Source: Trichormus variabilis 0441
GTDB taxonomy: Bacteria; Cyanobacteriota; Cyanobacteriia; Cyanobacteriales; Nostocaceae
Assembly (NCBI RefSeq): GCF_009856605.1
Contig: NZ_CP047242.1
Span: forward strand, 4,222,001 to 4,286,000
Direction of reading: 5' to 3'
DNA: 64,000 nt
Under the pieces are notes generated by a model. It made no database searches. It was not told the origin of the DNA and was given only the letters and a program-made list of their open reading frames with translations. Shown in pieces: positions 1 through 8,838 of the stretch. The position numbers were made by a program, and so were the translations under genes. Position 1 is the stretch's first letter. Each line of letters opens with the position of its first letter.

Positions 1-14
1 AGGGCTTAAAACGA

Positions 15-503
15 ATGTTCCAATGGTCAAAAAAAGTAGTTAAATCGGTTACGTTCAACCCAGAGGTCGCTGATGAAAGCTTGTTGGCGGTTGTAGAAAA
101 CTATCTAGAAAAACAACCGGAGAAGACCTTTAGCGACCTCTGCAAAGAAGCTTTGTGGCAAGCTCTATGCGTACCGGAATCTGTAAAACCAGCTCTCAGA
201 ACAACTACCACAGAGCCGGTTGAACAAAAAATCGATGAACTGCAACGTCAACTAGCTGACCTTGAGGAACGTTTTTTTGCCAAGGAATCTAATCGATTGG
301 AATCGCTTGAGCGCCAGATTTTGCAGTTGACGCAACAACTGGCGCATCTCGCAATTATGGTGACAGAGCGACCTGTGGTTTACTCTCCACCCCAATCAGC
401 ACCAGCAGCAGATGTAGTAAACCCTCCTAATTATGCTGTTGAGTCAACAGAAGAAGTTGACCCGGTTATCAGTCGCTTAAGTCAATATCTAGATGATTTT
501 TAA
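15..503 (+). CDS. Ribbon-helix-helix-like protein with coiled coil (hypothetical)
   Basis: 162 aa, family not recognised with certainty. Residues 7-52 look like a ribbon-helix-helix unit: a strand (KKVVKSVTFNP), a helix around DESLLAVVENYLEK, then a second helix around TFSDLCKEALWQAL. Residues 70-115 are heptad-rich (IDELQRQLADLEERF, LESLERQILQLTQQL) and should form a coiled coil. The C-terminus is Pro-rich and then acidic. Inference: a dimeric DNA-binding protein, possibly the ParR-like partner of a segregation ATPase. A reading frame ends with TAA at bases 7-9, five bases upstream, so this is probably the distal gene of an operon that begins outside the window. Real gene likely; function unsure. 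Confidence 0.65.
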   Translation: MFQWSKKVVKSVTFNPEVADESLLAVVENYLEKQPEKTFSDLCKEALWQALCVPESVKPALRTTTTEPVEQKIDELQRQLADLEERFFAKESNRLESLERQILQLTQQLAHLAIMVTERPVVYSPPQSAPAADVVNPPNYAVESTEEVDPVISRLSQYLDDF

Positions 504-547
504 CAGAAAACCATAATTGTCAGCCATTTATAAACTACGGCTATCAG

Positions 548-571
548 TCCTTAATAGTATTCTATTAAGGA
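548..571 (+). terminator. Putative intrinsic terminator
   Basis: A perfect 10-bp stem (TCCTTAATAG / CTATTAAGGA) with loop TATT is followed by the AT-rich tract TTATTAATATTTATT. It lies 45 bases after the first gene and is the only structure in the 212-base gap before the phosphohexomutase. Confidence 0.5.
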
Positions 572-715
572 TTATTAATATTTATTATCAGATTTAGAAA
601 CGTTGCACTGCAATGTCTGTACATACTGCATTCTGACCCATATGGTCTGCCTCTTTTGTTACTTGGGTGACTGTACAAATGCTAGAATCCTCAGGTGTAG
701 ACAGAGGATAATCTA

Positions 716-2152
716 ATGCCAGTTATAGCTAGCTCTATCAAATTTGGTACAGACGGCTGGCGGGGTGTGATTGGTGATGAGTTCACCTTTGAACGCCTAG
801 CTTTGGTTGCGCCAGTTGCCGCAAAAGTATTATATGATACTTATTACTCGACGGTGGGTAGCCGGACTATTATCGTCGGTTACGATCGCCGATTTATGGC
901 AGAAGATTTTGCCCGTGCTGTCGCCGATGCTGTCACATCCGTGGGATTTGACGTTTTGCTCAGTGAAGGCTATGCACCAACCCCTGCGTTTAGTTGGGCG
1001 GCAAAACAACTCAATGCTTTGGGGGCGCTAGTTATTACAGCTAGTCATAATCCAGGGGCTTATTTAGGATTAAAAGTTAAAGGTTATTTTGGTGGTTCGG
1101 TATCGCCAGAAGTCACAAAAGATATAGAAGCATTATTATCAACAGGAGTACCACCCGCCGCCACTCCTGGCAAGTTAGAAACATTTGACCCTTGGCCTAG
1201 TTATACTCAGGGTTTAGAAGGCAAAGTTGATATTGCTAAAATTCGCAAAGCGATCGCCTCTGGTGAACTGACGGTGTTTGCTGATGTAATGCACGGCGCA
1301 GCAGCAACAGGCTTGGGGCGATTATTGGGCGAACGGGTACAGGAAATAAATAGCGATCGCGATCCTTTATTTGGTGGTGGTGCGCCGGAACCCTTACCCA
1401 AATACCTTTCCCTGTTATTTGAGACTATCCGCAAGCACCGAGAAACAAATCCATCAAGTTTATCTGTAGGGTTAGTGTTTGATGGTGACTGCGATCGCAT
1501 CGCCGCCGTAGATGGAAACGCTAACTTTTTAAGTTCCCAAATTTTAATCCCCATCCTCATTGATCACTTGACTCAAAGACGCAACTTTACAGGGGAAATT
1601 GTCAAAACTGTCAGTGGTTCTGATTTAATTCCCAAAGTAGCCGCCCTACATAACTTGGCAATATTTGAAACAGCTGTTGGTTATAAATACATTGCTGACA
1701 GAATGTTAGCTGCGCCAGTGCTGTTAGGTGGTGAAGAATCGGGGGGAATTGGTTACGGTAGCCACATACCAGAACGGGACGCTTTATTATCAGCATTGTA
1801 TGTCTTAGAGGCGATCGTTGAATCTGGGTTAGATTTAGGTGATTATTACCGTCAATTGCAAGAGCAAACAGGTTTTTCCTCTGCTTACGATCGCATCGAT
1901 TTACCCTTGGCTAGTATGGATGTTAGAGCGCGTCTTTTACAACAACTACAAAGCCAGCCCTTAACTGAAATTGCAGGTAAAGCAGTAATTGACTGCAACA
2001 CCACCGACGGCTATAAATTCCGCCTGGCAGATAATAGCTGGTTAATGATTCGCTTTAGTGGGACAGAACCAGTATTACGCCTTTACTGCGAAGCCTCTAC
2101 CCTAGAACAAGTCCATCAAACTCTTGCTTGGGCAAAACACTGGGCAGAGTAA
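716..2152 (+). CDS. Phosphoglucomutase/phosphomannomutase family protein
   Basis: 478 aa alpha-D-phosphohexomutase, which moves phosphate between C6 and C1 of hexose phosphates through a phosphoserine enzyme. Visible family motifs are KFGTDGWRG near the N-terminus, the active-site loop TASHNPGAY with Ser110, the Mg-binding DGDCD at 256-260, the sugar-binding GGEESGG loop, and the C-terminal phosphate-binding RFSGTEP. Length is normal for the superfamily. Whether it prefers glucose, mannose or glucosamine phosphate cannot be told from sequence alone. It stands alone, with rdgB 90 bases downstream. The ATG start fits the length of homologues. Confidence 0.93.
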   Translation: MPVIASSIKFGTDGWRGVIGDEFTFERLALVAPVAAKVLYDTYYSTVGSRTIIVGYDRRFMAEDFARAVADAVTSVGFDVLLSEGYAPTPAFSWAAKQLNALGALVITASHNPGAYLGLKVKGYFGGSVSPEVTKDIEALLSTGVPPAATPGKLETFDPWPSYTQGLEGKVDIAKIRKAIASGELTVFADVMHGAAATGLGRLLGERVQEINSDRDPLFGGGAPEPLPKYLSLLFETIRKHRETNPSSLSVGLVFDGDCDRIAAVDGNANFLSSQILIPILIDHLTQRRNFTGEIVKTVSGSDLIPKVAALHNLAIFETAVGYKYIADRMLAAPVLLGGEESGGIGYGSHIPERDALLSALYVLEAIVESGLDLGDYYRQLQEQTGFSSAYDRIDLPLASMDVRARLLQQLQSQPLTEIAGKAVIDCNTTDGYKFRLADNSWLMIRFSGTEPVLRLYCEASTLEQVHQTLAWAKHWAE

Positions 2153-2242
2153 GATTTAGCTAATAGTCAATAGTTAATAGTCCATAGTCCAAAAGCTCTA
2201 TTAACTGTTGACTGTTGACCACTGACCGTTGACTATTGACCA
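2153..2242. repeat. Short direct-repeat tract (STRR type)
   Basis: The spacer is built from near-identical heptamer units such as TAGTCAA/TAGTCCA and GTTGACT/GTTGACC, on one strand then the other, forming a loose inverted repeat. This is typical of Nostocaceae short tandemly repeated repetitive sequences. No gene is visible. Confidence 0.6.
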
Positions 2243-2833
2243 ATGACTAAAATCCTCGTAGTAGCTACAAGTAACTCAGGTAAGTTGCGGGAAATGCAGG
2301 CTTATCTGGCAAATACCGACTGGAAATTAACTCTGAAGCCGCCAGAATTAGACGTTGAAGAGACAGGTGATACCTTTGCTGCCAATGCTTGTCTCAAAGC
2401 CTCTGAGGTTGCTAAAGCTACAGGAAACTGGGCGATCGCTGATGACTCTGGTTTACAAGTCGATGCCCTCAATGGCGTTCCTGGGGTATATTCTGCCCGT
2501 TATGGCAAAACCGATTCAGAGAGAATTTCTCGGTTACTAAAAGAATTAGATGGCGAAGTTAACCGAAAAGCGCAGTTTGTATGTGTCGTGGCGATCGCCT
2601 CTCCTGATGGAGCGATCACCCTGCAAGCAGAAGGTATTTGTCGTGGCGAAATTCTCCATGCACCCCGTGGTAGCGGTGGTTTCGGATATGATCCGATTTT
2701 TTATGTTACCGAAAAGCAGTTAACTTTTGCCGAGATGACACCAGAATTGAAGAAATCTGTCAGCCATCGAGGAAAAGCTTTTGCGGCTTTACTCCCTAAA
2801 ATGGCAACAGTGCTGAGTTCAAGTTCTGAATAA
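2243..2833 (+). CDS. rdgB: RdgB/HAM1 XTP/dITP pyrophosphatase
   Basis: 196 aa. This family hydrolyses non-canonical purine triphosphates (dITP, XTP) to monophosphate plus PPi, keeping deaminated purines out of DNA and RNA. Diagnostic motifs are VVATSNSGKLREM at the N-terminus (substrate-binding loop), the ADDSGLQVDALNG catalytic segment followed by PGVYSARY, GSGGFGYDPIF in the middle, and SHRGKAF near the C-terminus. Length is normal. The start is the ATG immediately after the repeat tract; no strong Shine-Dalgarno is seen because that tract abuts the gene. Confidence 0.95.
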   Translation: MTKILVVATSNSGKLREMQAYLANTDWKLTLKPPELDVEETGDTFAANACLKASEVAKATGNWAIADDSGLQVDALNGVPGVYSARYGKTDSERISRLLKELDGEVNRKAQFVCVVAIASPDGAITLQAEGICRGEILHAPRGSGGFGYDPIFYVTEKQLTFAEMTPELKKSVSHRGKAFAALLPKMATVLSSSSE

Positions 2834-2841
2834 AATATAGA

Positions 2842-2863
2842 CTTACCATAATGGGATGGTAAG
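2842..2863 (+). terminator. Hairpin downstream of rdgB
   Basis: 8-bp stem CTTACCAT / ATGGTAAG with a 6-base loop, 9 bases past the rdgB stop. No T-run follows, so termination is only suggested. Confidence 0.3.
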
Positions 2864-2939
2864 CCTAAAATAGTCGAATAGAAAATGTTTGTGGTTACTT
2901 ATAAATCTAACGCTCAGCTTGAGCCTTGCTGCACCATTA

Positions 2940-4058
2940 AGTAGCTAGACATGATTAAATATAAAACGCTTAACGGAGTAATTAGCTTTGTTAGCCCGAT
3001 TTTCAATAGCATGAATGAGAGCGAGTGCTAATTCATATTCATCATCAAAAATTTGTGAAGAAAGCTCATCGCGTTTGAGGTGCAACCACTCATCTTCAAT
3101 ACGGTTCATTTGAGGTGAGTATGGTGGCAAGAAAAAAATGTACAACCCTTGTTGTTGCCAACGTTGCCAGTGTTGTTGAACTTTTTTGCTACGATGAAAT
3201 GATGCTCCATCCTGAATAATGACAGTTATCTGACCCGTTTGTTGAAGACGCTGTTGAGCTAAATGTGCCTGCCATTCAAGCAGTTGCAAGTAACGTTCGC
3301 TATTGAAACCACCGACTACAGCACCATATTCAAACGAGCGCTGCGGTTCCCAAAAACCAAGAACACTAATTATTCTGCCTCTTCTACGGGGTTGATTAAT
3401 TGATTTTTGTTCGCCACGTTTGGAATAAGAATAATTGAGCGAACTTGTTCGTTCAAACCCAGATTCATCAAGATATTTTAAACAAATTAATCCATTACTA
3501 GCCCACTGGCATAACATCAACCAATCAGCACGTTTGCCATCTTGGAATGATGTTGATTTTGGCATCGGTGGTTTATGCCTTAACCGTTTCCAGGCATAAT
3601 CTTTTTTTTAGAATTCGGCCCACTTGTCTACTACTGAGCGAGATTCCACGTTCAGCTACCAGACGTTCTTGTAGTTGACGACTTGTATAGCTACGTTCTT
3701 CGTAAGCGCCATTGTTCAACCGCATTTATATCTTCTAAACTCCACTTCCGCTTTCCTCCACGTCCGGGTGCTTCCCACAATCCACCTAATCCCAGGTTTT
3801 CCCATCTACGTAATGTTGCTCTCACTGTATGCTCATGAATATTTAAGTGACCAGCAATCATTGGCACTGTTAAACCATCTGCATTCAGTCTTAATGCGAT
3901 AGCTCTCATTTTGACTCTTCGAGGTACATTATCTGCAAGGCTTAACTCCTGCAAGGTTTTGTTTTCTTCTGTTGTCAGCTTTATTCTTAGTGCTGTCGGC
4001 ATTTTCAGTTATTTGCTCTGTTCTATTTTTATCTTATAATTTTTCATGTCTAGCTACT
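2940..4058 (-). mobile_element. IS630-type insertion sequence (1119 bp)
   Basis: The boundaries can be read directly. A perfect 15-bp terminal inverted repeat, AGTAGCTAGACATGA, lies at 2940-2954 and as its complement at 4044-4058. It is flanked by TA on both sides (2938-2939 and 4059-4060), the TA target duplication expected of IS630/Tc1-mariner elements. The interior carries a broken transposase. The ends are intact, so the element could still be moved if a matching transposase acts in trans. Confidence 0.9.
2945..4002 (-). pseudogene. IS630 transposase, disrupted by frameshifts
   Basis: The N-terminal half (4002-3691) is a helix-turn-helix module (LTVPMIAGHLNIHEHTVRATL). The C-terminal half (3565-2945) is the DDE domain with LDESGF, IQDGASFH and FLPPYSPQMNRIEDEW. 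Between them two frame changes are needed. The first is near 3690-3710, where the HTH frame meets a stop just as another frame continues the family sequence NGAYEERSYTSRQLQ. The second is at a run of eight A (3602-3609 on the plus strand), where a -1 shift joins RILKK to DYAWKRLRHKPP. The A-run shift may be programmed, as in some IS630 elements; the first looks like a mutation. Probably inactive. Confidence 0.85.
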
Positions 4059-4086
4059 TAGTTGGTTTTGTTGGTAATAGGTAATA

Positions 4087-5226
4087 GACATCTCCGAAAA
4101 TGATCAGAGCCTTGATATAAATGGCATACAAGATAGAAATACACTGATGAGAAATTAGAGAAATGTACGATAGAATAAAGCTTTGAGATGTTAAGTGTTG
4201 ATAATTGAGCCAAAATCTTGAGTGATGTGCGTTGATTCTAGTTGGGTGGTATCGCTGATATTTGTGTTGGTAATATCAGCGCACCAATTCGGAATCTTAC
4301 TAGTCCACAGATAGTCAAAATTACGGACTCATACTTTTGCGGATTTAACCGAAATCGTTCTTATACAACTCGAAATATTTTGACTGTTCTAATGCGGTGT
4401 TCTACAAAAATTCGTTTAGCTGAAAAAGCTTTGTTTTGTGCTTTTTGTTCTGGCGTTAGTTTTTGATTCTTGCTTTTTTTGATGGGAACATTAATGACAT
4501 CTTCTCCGATATAAGCTTTATCTCCTTTAAATCTTTGTTTAGAGTCAAAGTTATCCCGATATTTTCGGAATAAAGTTATATCGCTTTTTGGACCTGGTTC
4601 TCCGGCTACAACATCTACAATGTCTTTACCTTCTGGCAAGATAATCATTTGACTTTTAAATGTATGATTACTCCGCTTACCTGAGTAATATTTTTCTTGT
4701 TCTTTATTATCTCCAGGTCTCTCTCTCACTCGTTCGTAACTATCTACTATTAGTTCATATTCCGTGAGAACTTCTTTGACTATTTCATAGTCGGCAGCGT
4801 TTTTTTTACTTGTTCAAGTAAACTGGATAGCAGCAATTCTCGTAAATTAGGCAACCAATAGTTAAACGTATCATTGGCAGTAGATTCACTGACTCCAAAC
4901 TGGACACCTAGCAGTTGAAATGTCGTCATATGCCTGAGATATACCAAAGTTAAAATTATTTGCTCTTTCACAGATAATTTAGGTTTTCGACCTCCTCCTC
5001 CAGCAATCAGCCTAACTTTTTTTGCTTCTAACGCTGCTTGCTTTTTATTTTACAGCCTTAGAGCATTTTCCATGAGTTGTTGTAACTGTTCATATTCCAG
5101 TCCTCTTAACCTCTTTGTTTCTTTGGGATTTTCTTCAATGTAGTTCAGTATCTCACTCATCTTCTTATGTCAAAAAAACTGATTATGATGTTCTTCCACC
5201 ACAAAATATACTATTTTGGAGATGTC
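4087..5226 (-). mobile_element. IS5-type insertion sequence relic (about 1140 bp)
   Basis: The ends are GACATCTCC at 4087-4095 and its complement GGAGATGTC at 5218-5226. The imperfect repeat extends inward (GACATCTCCGAAAA against GACATCTCCAAAA). TAATA occurs immediately outside both ends (4082-4086 and 5227-5231), consistent with a target-site duplication of up to 5 bp. The interior encodes a decayed DDE_4-type transposase on the minus strand. The element sits only 28 bases from the IS630-type element. Confidence 0.75.
4238..5160 (-). pseudogene. IS5-family (DDE superfamily 4) transposase pseudogene
   Basis: Reading leftward from ATG at 5160 the protein begins MSEILNYIEENP. It runs through a helix-turn-helix (MTTFQLLGVQFGVSESTAND) and a DDE domain (DGKKDIVDVV-like region, FKGDKAYIGE, FVEHRIRTVKIFR) to a natural end at 4238. 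Three lesions break it: an in-frame TAA after NALRL near 5050, a frameshift in an A-run near 4800 (VKK joins NAADYEIVKEVL), and an in-frame TAA after KIFRVV at about 4360 with family-like sequence (ERFRLNPQKYESV) continuing beyond. Both stops are one change from CAA (Gln). Clearly inactive. Confidence 0.85.
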
Positions 5227-5231
5227 TAATA

Positions 5232-5537
5232 AGCTGTTACGCATTTAAATTGTATATTTCTCACTCAGGTTGTCAAAAGTCCACAGTCCAGAGTCCAAGC
5301 TAGCCTTTGACTCTGGACTCTTGACTATGGACAGCCCTGACGCAAGAATATTTGATTTAGGTGCGTATCACCTTAGCTAATAGGTAATTGGTTTTCACTG
5401 TTGCCGATAACCAATTACCAAGTATCTGTAGGTTGGGCGTTGCCCACCGTATCATGGGTTTTGGTGGGCTAGGTAGGTTTCAACTATTACCGATTACCCA
5501 TTACCCATTACCAAGCCTCTCAAATTGTAATAGCTAA
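5232..5537. repeat. Repeat-filled spacer upstream of recJ
   Basis: No gene. The spacer holds an inverted repeat built on GTCCAGAGTC / GACTCTGGAC, then GTAGGTTGGGCGTTGCCCACC paired with GGTGGGCTAGG, then ATTACC/GGTAAT units (GATTACCCATTACCCATTACC). All are families seen elsewhere in the window. Confidence 0.6.
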
Positions 5538-7730
5538 ATGCTAGACCGACCTCCTACGGAACTATCAAAACCTCGCAGGCGCTTACCTAATCAGCGTTGG
5601 CAAATTCACCTACAAAAAACAGATTTAGCCCAAAAACTGGCAGATGCGGCAAATCTTTCGCCTATTGTTTGTCAATTGCTGATTAATCGTGGTATTGAAA
5701 CACCAGAACAAGCACAAGCATTTTTAGAACCTGAATCCTTAAATTTACCTTCGCCATTAACAGAATTTCCAGATTTGGCGATGAGTGTGGAGTTATTACA
5801 AGAGGCGATCGCTTCCCAAAGTAAAATAGCAATTTGCGGTGATTATGATGCAGATGGAATGACTAGCACCGCTTTACTTTTGCGTAGTCTCCGCAGTTTA
5901 GGCGCTCAAGTAGATTATGCTATTCCCAGCCGGATGCACGAAGGTTATGGTATCAATAAGCGGATTGTAGAAGAATTTCATAGTGAAGGTGTCAAGTTAA
6001 TCCTCACTGTTGATAATGGGATTTCTGCATTTGAACCAATTGCTAGAGCCAAAGAACTGGGTCTCAATGTCATTATCACCGACCATCACGACATTCCCCA
6101 AAAACTACCCCCAGCCGATGCAATCCTCAACCCAAAACTCATCGCTGAATCTTCACCATATCGGGGTGTAGCTGGTGTTGGCGTTGCTTATATTTTGGCA
6201 GTATCTCTGGCACAAAAGCTAGACAAAACCAAAGGCTTAATTCAGCCGATGTTAGCACTGTTCACCTTGGGAACGATCGCCGATTTAGCTCCCTTAAGTG
6301 GTGTCAATCGTCGTTGGGTAAAACGTGGTTTAAAGCTATTACCTAAATCTCAATTACCAGGAGTCCAAGCATTAATCCAAGTTGCAGGAGTACAAGCGAT
6401 CAATTCAAAATTCAAAATACCCTTCGGGAACGCCAAGGGCGAACAAAATTCAAAATTAATCAATAATGACTCTAATAAGGATTTAACTTATGGTGTCCCC
6501 AATCCCCAATCCCCAGTCCCCAATCCCCAATCCCTCAAACCAGAAGATATTGGCTTTCGTTTAGGGCCGCGTATCAATGCAGTTGGTAGGATTGGCGACC
6601 CTTTGACGGTAATTGAATTACTGACAACAGATGATGAGGGGTTGGCGTTAGAACGCGCTATGCAGTGCGAACAGGCTAATACTAGCCGTCAGCAAATGTG
6701 CGAAGAAATTGAACAACAAGCGATCGCCCACGTAGAAGATTTGTATGCAACATCTCTACAACAAGACCGGGTATTGGTTGTGATCCAACCCAATTGGCAT
6801 CATGGTGTAATTGGTATTGTCGCCTCCCGCTTAGTGGAACGTTACGGTGTTCCCGTCTTTATTGGTACTTATGAAGATGAAGAACTAATTCGCGGTTCGG
6901 CTAGGAGTATCCCGGAATTTAATGTATTTGAGGCTTTAGAATATTGTCACGACTTGTTGGGTAAATATGGTGGTCACAAAGCCGCCGGCGGATTTTCTTT
7001 CCCCGCTACTAATTTACAGAAGTTGCGATCGCGTCTGTCTGAGTTTGCTAATCAATGTTTGCAACCCCAACACCTCAAGCCCTTACTGCAAATTGATGTT
7101 GAGGCTAACTTCAATCAAATCCATCAAGAACTGTATCAACAGCTAAACTCTCTCCATCCTTGCGGTATTGATAACCCTGATCCGGTTTTCTGGACACCCA
7201 ATGTTCAAGTTGTAGAACAACAAATAGTCGGCAAAGGACATATTAAAGTCACACTCAGCCAAACTATCGAAGGTCAACCATATCAGTTTAAGGCGATCGC
7301 TTGGCGTTGGCGTGATTATTACCCTTTACCACCAAGATTAGATATAGCTTACAAATTGCGCGAAAATAACTTTAATGGCAATACCAGCCTGGAGTTGGAA
7401 TTATTAGGTGTAAGACTGGCTCAGAAACAACTTGAGGCGCAGTCCCACCAGTTACAACTTTTTTATCAAGCTTCTTCTAAACCTTTAAGAACCGCCTTCA
7501 AGTACAATCAACGTCAATATACTTGCGGAGTCTATCAAAATAATTCTCTTCCCGAACTCAGAATTAAAAACTCAGATGGCAAAGTTCTAGTTATGCAGCC
7601 GGGAAATACAATTGGGTTACTAGGAACTAGTCGTGAAGATGCCCTAGAAATCGACTTAACTTTACCCCAATATGATTCTATTGTTCAAGCTGCTATCCAA
7701 GCATTGTCAATGCTGAGTGCTGAGTGCTGA
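5538..7730 (+). CDS. recJ: Single-stranded-DNA-specific exonuclease RecJ
   Basis: 730 aa. RecJ is a 5'-3' ssDNA exonuclease acting in recombination and mismatch or base-excision repair. Visible: motif I ICGDYDADGMTS (about residues 99-110), TVDNGIS, the DHH signature TDHHDIP at 182-184, the DHHA1-type GPRINAVGRIGDP segment, GVIGIVASRL, and GGHKAAGGFS. After these comes an OB-like region and a cyanobacterial C-terminal extension. Residues about 288-332 are a low-complexity insert coded by dispersed intergenic repeats, between the two catalytic halves. The C-terminal SMLSAEC is coded by another repeat that overlaps the stop. The reading frame is intact. Confidence 0.95.
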   Translation: MLDRPPTELSKPRRRLPNQRWQIHLQKTDLAQKLADAANLSPIVCQLLINRGIETPEQAQAFLEPESLNLPSPLTEFPDLAMSVELLQEAIASQSKIAICGDYDADGMTSTALLLRSLRSLGAQVDYAIPSRMHEGYGINKRIVEEFHSEGVKLILTVDNGISAFEPIARAKELGLNVIITDHHDIPQKLPPADAILNPKLIAESSPYRGVAGVGVAYILAVSLAQKLDKTKGLIQPMLALFTLGTIADLAPLSGVNRRWVKRGLKLLPKSQLPGVQALIQVAGVQAINSKFKIPFGNAKGEQNSKLINNDSNKDLTYGVPNPQSPVPNPQSLKPEDIGFRLGPRINAVGRIGDPLTVIELLTTDDEGLALERAMQCEQANTSRQQMCEEIEQQAIAHVEDLYATSLQQDRVLVVIQPNWHHGVIGIVASRLVERYGVPVFIGTYEDEELIRGSARSIPEFNVFEALEYCHDLLGKYGGHKAAGGFSFPATNLQKLRSRLSEFANQCLQPQHLKPLLQIDVEANFNQIHQELYQQLNSLHPCGIDNPDPVFWTPNVQVVEQQIVGKGHIKVTLSQTIEGQPYQFKAIAWRWRDYYPLPPRLDIAYKLRENNFNGNTSLELELLGVRLAQKQLEAQSHQLQLFYQASSKPLRTAFKYNQRQYTCGVYQNNSLPELRIKNSDGKVLVMQPGNTIGLLGTSREDALEIDLTLPQYDSIVQAAIQALSMLSAEC
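6401..6533 (+). repeat. Intergenic-type repeats inserted in frame within recJ
   Basis: TTCAAAATTCAAAAT, a CCCTTCGGGAACGCCAAGGGC palindrome, a second TTCAAAATT, and finally runs of CCCAATCCCCAGTCCCC. These motifs recur in spacers of this window (for example 15169-15200 and 55270-55305). Total length keeps the recJ frame open and adds roughly 44 residues (NSKFK..., PNPQSPVPNPQS). Confidence 0.8.
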
Positions 7731-7759
7731 GTATAAATTTCACCATCACTCAGCACTCA
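7721..7759. terminator. Convergent hairpin between recJ and psb30
   Basis: 12-bp perfect stem TGAGTGCTGAGT (7721-7732) / ACTCAGCACTCA (7748-7759) with a 15-base loop. The left arm contains the recJ stop codon. The site lies between two convergent genes, so it may act as a bidirectional terminator. Confidence 0.5.
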
Positions 7760-7765
7760 TTAGTC

Positions 7766-7888
7766 TTATAGGTTGCCGTTGCGGAATGCCAGCACGAAAA
7801 TCACAGCAGGCCCAGCAATGATTATTAGTGCAACAGAGGTTAGTTGGAAAATAACTTCCCAATTGATGTTGGCTAAAGCGTCAAACAT
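7766..7888 (-). CDS. psb30: Photosystem II subunit Psb30 (Ycf12)
   Basis: 40 aa small gene. The product starts [12 protein letters not shown], has one transmembrane helix ([22 protein letters not shown]) and ends FRNGNL. The helix with its I-A-G-P turn and the RxGNL tail match Psb30/Ycf12, a single-span protein at the edge of the PSII core. A purine-rich AGGAGG-like stretch (TTGGGAGGAATAGAGACAA) precedes the ATG. It is convergent with recJ and separated from it by a hairpin. Confidence 0.92.
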   Translation of the reverse strand: MFDALANINWEVIFQLTSVALIIIAGPAVIFVLAFRNGNL

Positions 7889-8014
7889 TTGTCTCTATTC
7901 CTCCCAATTGTCTTAAAATTACTCAGTTGCAGTTGCAAAACCCGTATTAGATCATATCCGGCGATCGCCTGTAATATTTAATTTACTTAATAAAAGTATA
8001 GGAAAAAACATAAA

Positions 8015-8365
8015 ATGGCAAACTGGCAATGCGTCAAACAATGTGGAGCCTGCTGCAATCTTGACCCAGCAGAACGTCCGGAAATAGAAGACTATCTCAC
8101 CCCAGACGAACTAGAACTTTACTTCAGTATGGTAGGCGAAGGCGGATGGTGCATTAACTTTGACCATACCACAAGAGAATGTCGCATCTATTCAACACGT
8201 CCCCGTTTCTGCCGTGTAGAGCCAGACATATTTCAGGATATGTATGGTATTGAGTCAGAAGAACTAAATGATTTTGCCATAGAGTGCTGTCGCCAACAAA
8301 TTGAAGGGGTTTACGGTGACAGAAGTCTAGAAATGCTGCGTTTTGACAAAGCCGTGGGGATTTAA
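8015..8365 (+). CDS. YkgJ-family cysteine cluster protein
   Basis: 116 aa. The pattern CVKQCGACC at residues 6-14, plus WCINFD, ECRIYSTRPRFCR and the late ECC, gives eight cysteines in the spacing of the YkgJ/UPF0153 family. These are thought to bind a zinc or iron-sulfur centre; no reaction is established. ATG start after an A-rich leader. It is divergent from psb30, with 126 bases between them. Confidence 0.85.
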   Translation: MANWQCVKQCGACCNLDPAERPEIEDYLTPDELELYFSMVGEGGWCINFDHTTRECRIYSTRPRFCRVEPDIFQDMYGIESEELNDFAIECCRQQIEGVYGDRSLEMLRFDKAVGI

Positions 8366-8401
8366 AGTTATGTGAAGCTATTTTTAATCTGAGGCATCAT
8401 T

Positions 8402-8653
8402 TTAAAGCTGCTTCCCACCAGTCTGAATCTGACGCAGGTCAAAATCAGGTGCTTCTTCCATCATTCCGCTTGAATATTCCCGTAATGCTTCGGCGATGCG
8501 GCGTGCTTCCAAGCGGTCAACACATAGGAAATCAGCAAAACGCCCTTCAGTAATCAAACCTTGATCTAGGGCTTCAATTGCCAAGTGTTGATAGTGGAGT
8601 GGCATCATATCAACCCTTTGGGGTATTTCTTCTAAACCAAGTTCCTGCTGCAC
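8402..8653 (-). CDS. Small hypothetical protein, probable C-terminal remnant
   Basis: 83 aa from a GTG. The centre (LHYQHLAIEALDQGLITEGRFADFLCVDRLEARRI) resembles the tail of HTH/ImmA-IrrE type regulators, where a helical bundle follows the metallopeptidase domain. The same frame stays open about 50 bases upstream (reading CDKCFWGLKVRK) before a stop, with no ATG. No peptidase or HTH domain is present, so this looks like a truncated remnant, although the tail alone might still be expressed. Assignment is tentative. Confidence 0.4.
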   Translation of the reverse strand: MQQELGLEEIPQRVDMMPLHYQHLAIEALDQGLITEGRFADFLCVDRLEARRIAEALREYSSGMMEEAPDFDLRQIQTGGKQL

Positions 8654-8838
8654 TTTCCTAACTTTTAATCCCCAAAAACATTTATCGCAGTTGGGCAGCC
8701 AGAAGCATTAAAGATTGCTGTGGAAACAGATAAACCTTCCAAACGGTTCACTGGGTTAACAACCCTACTCATATTGATGAACTAAGCAAAACATTCTCAG
8801 GTTTAAGTCAAGCCAAATCCGTTGTAAATTGTGTTCAC

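Noticed and set aside
4242..4466. 74-codon plus-strand frame within the IS5-type element
   Set aside because: It is the complement of the transposase C-terminal part, whose minus-strand reading matches the family.
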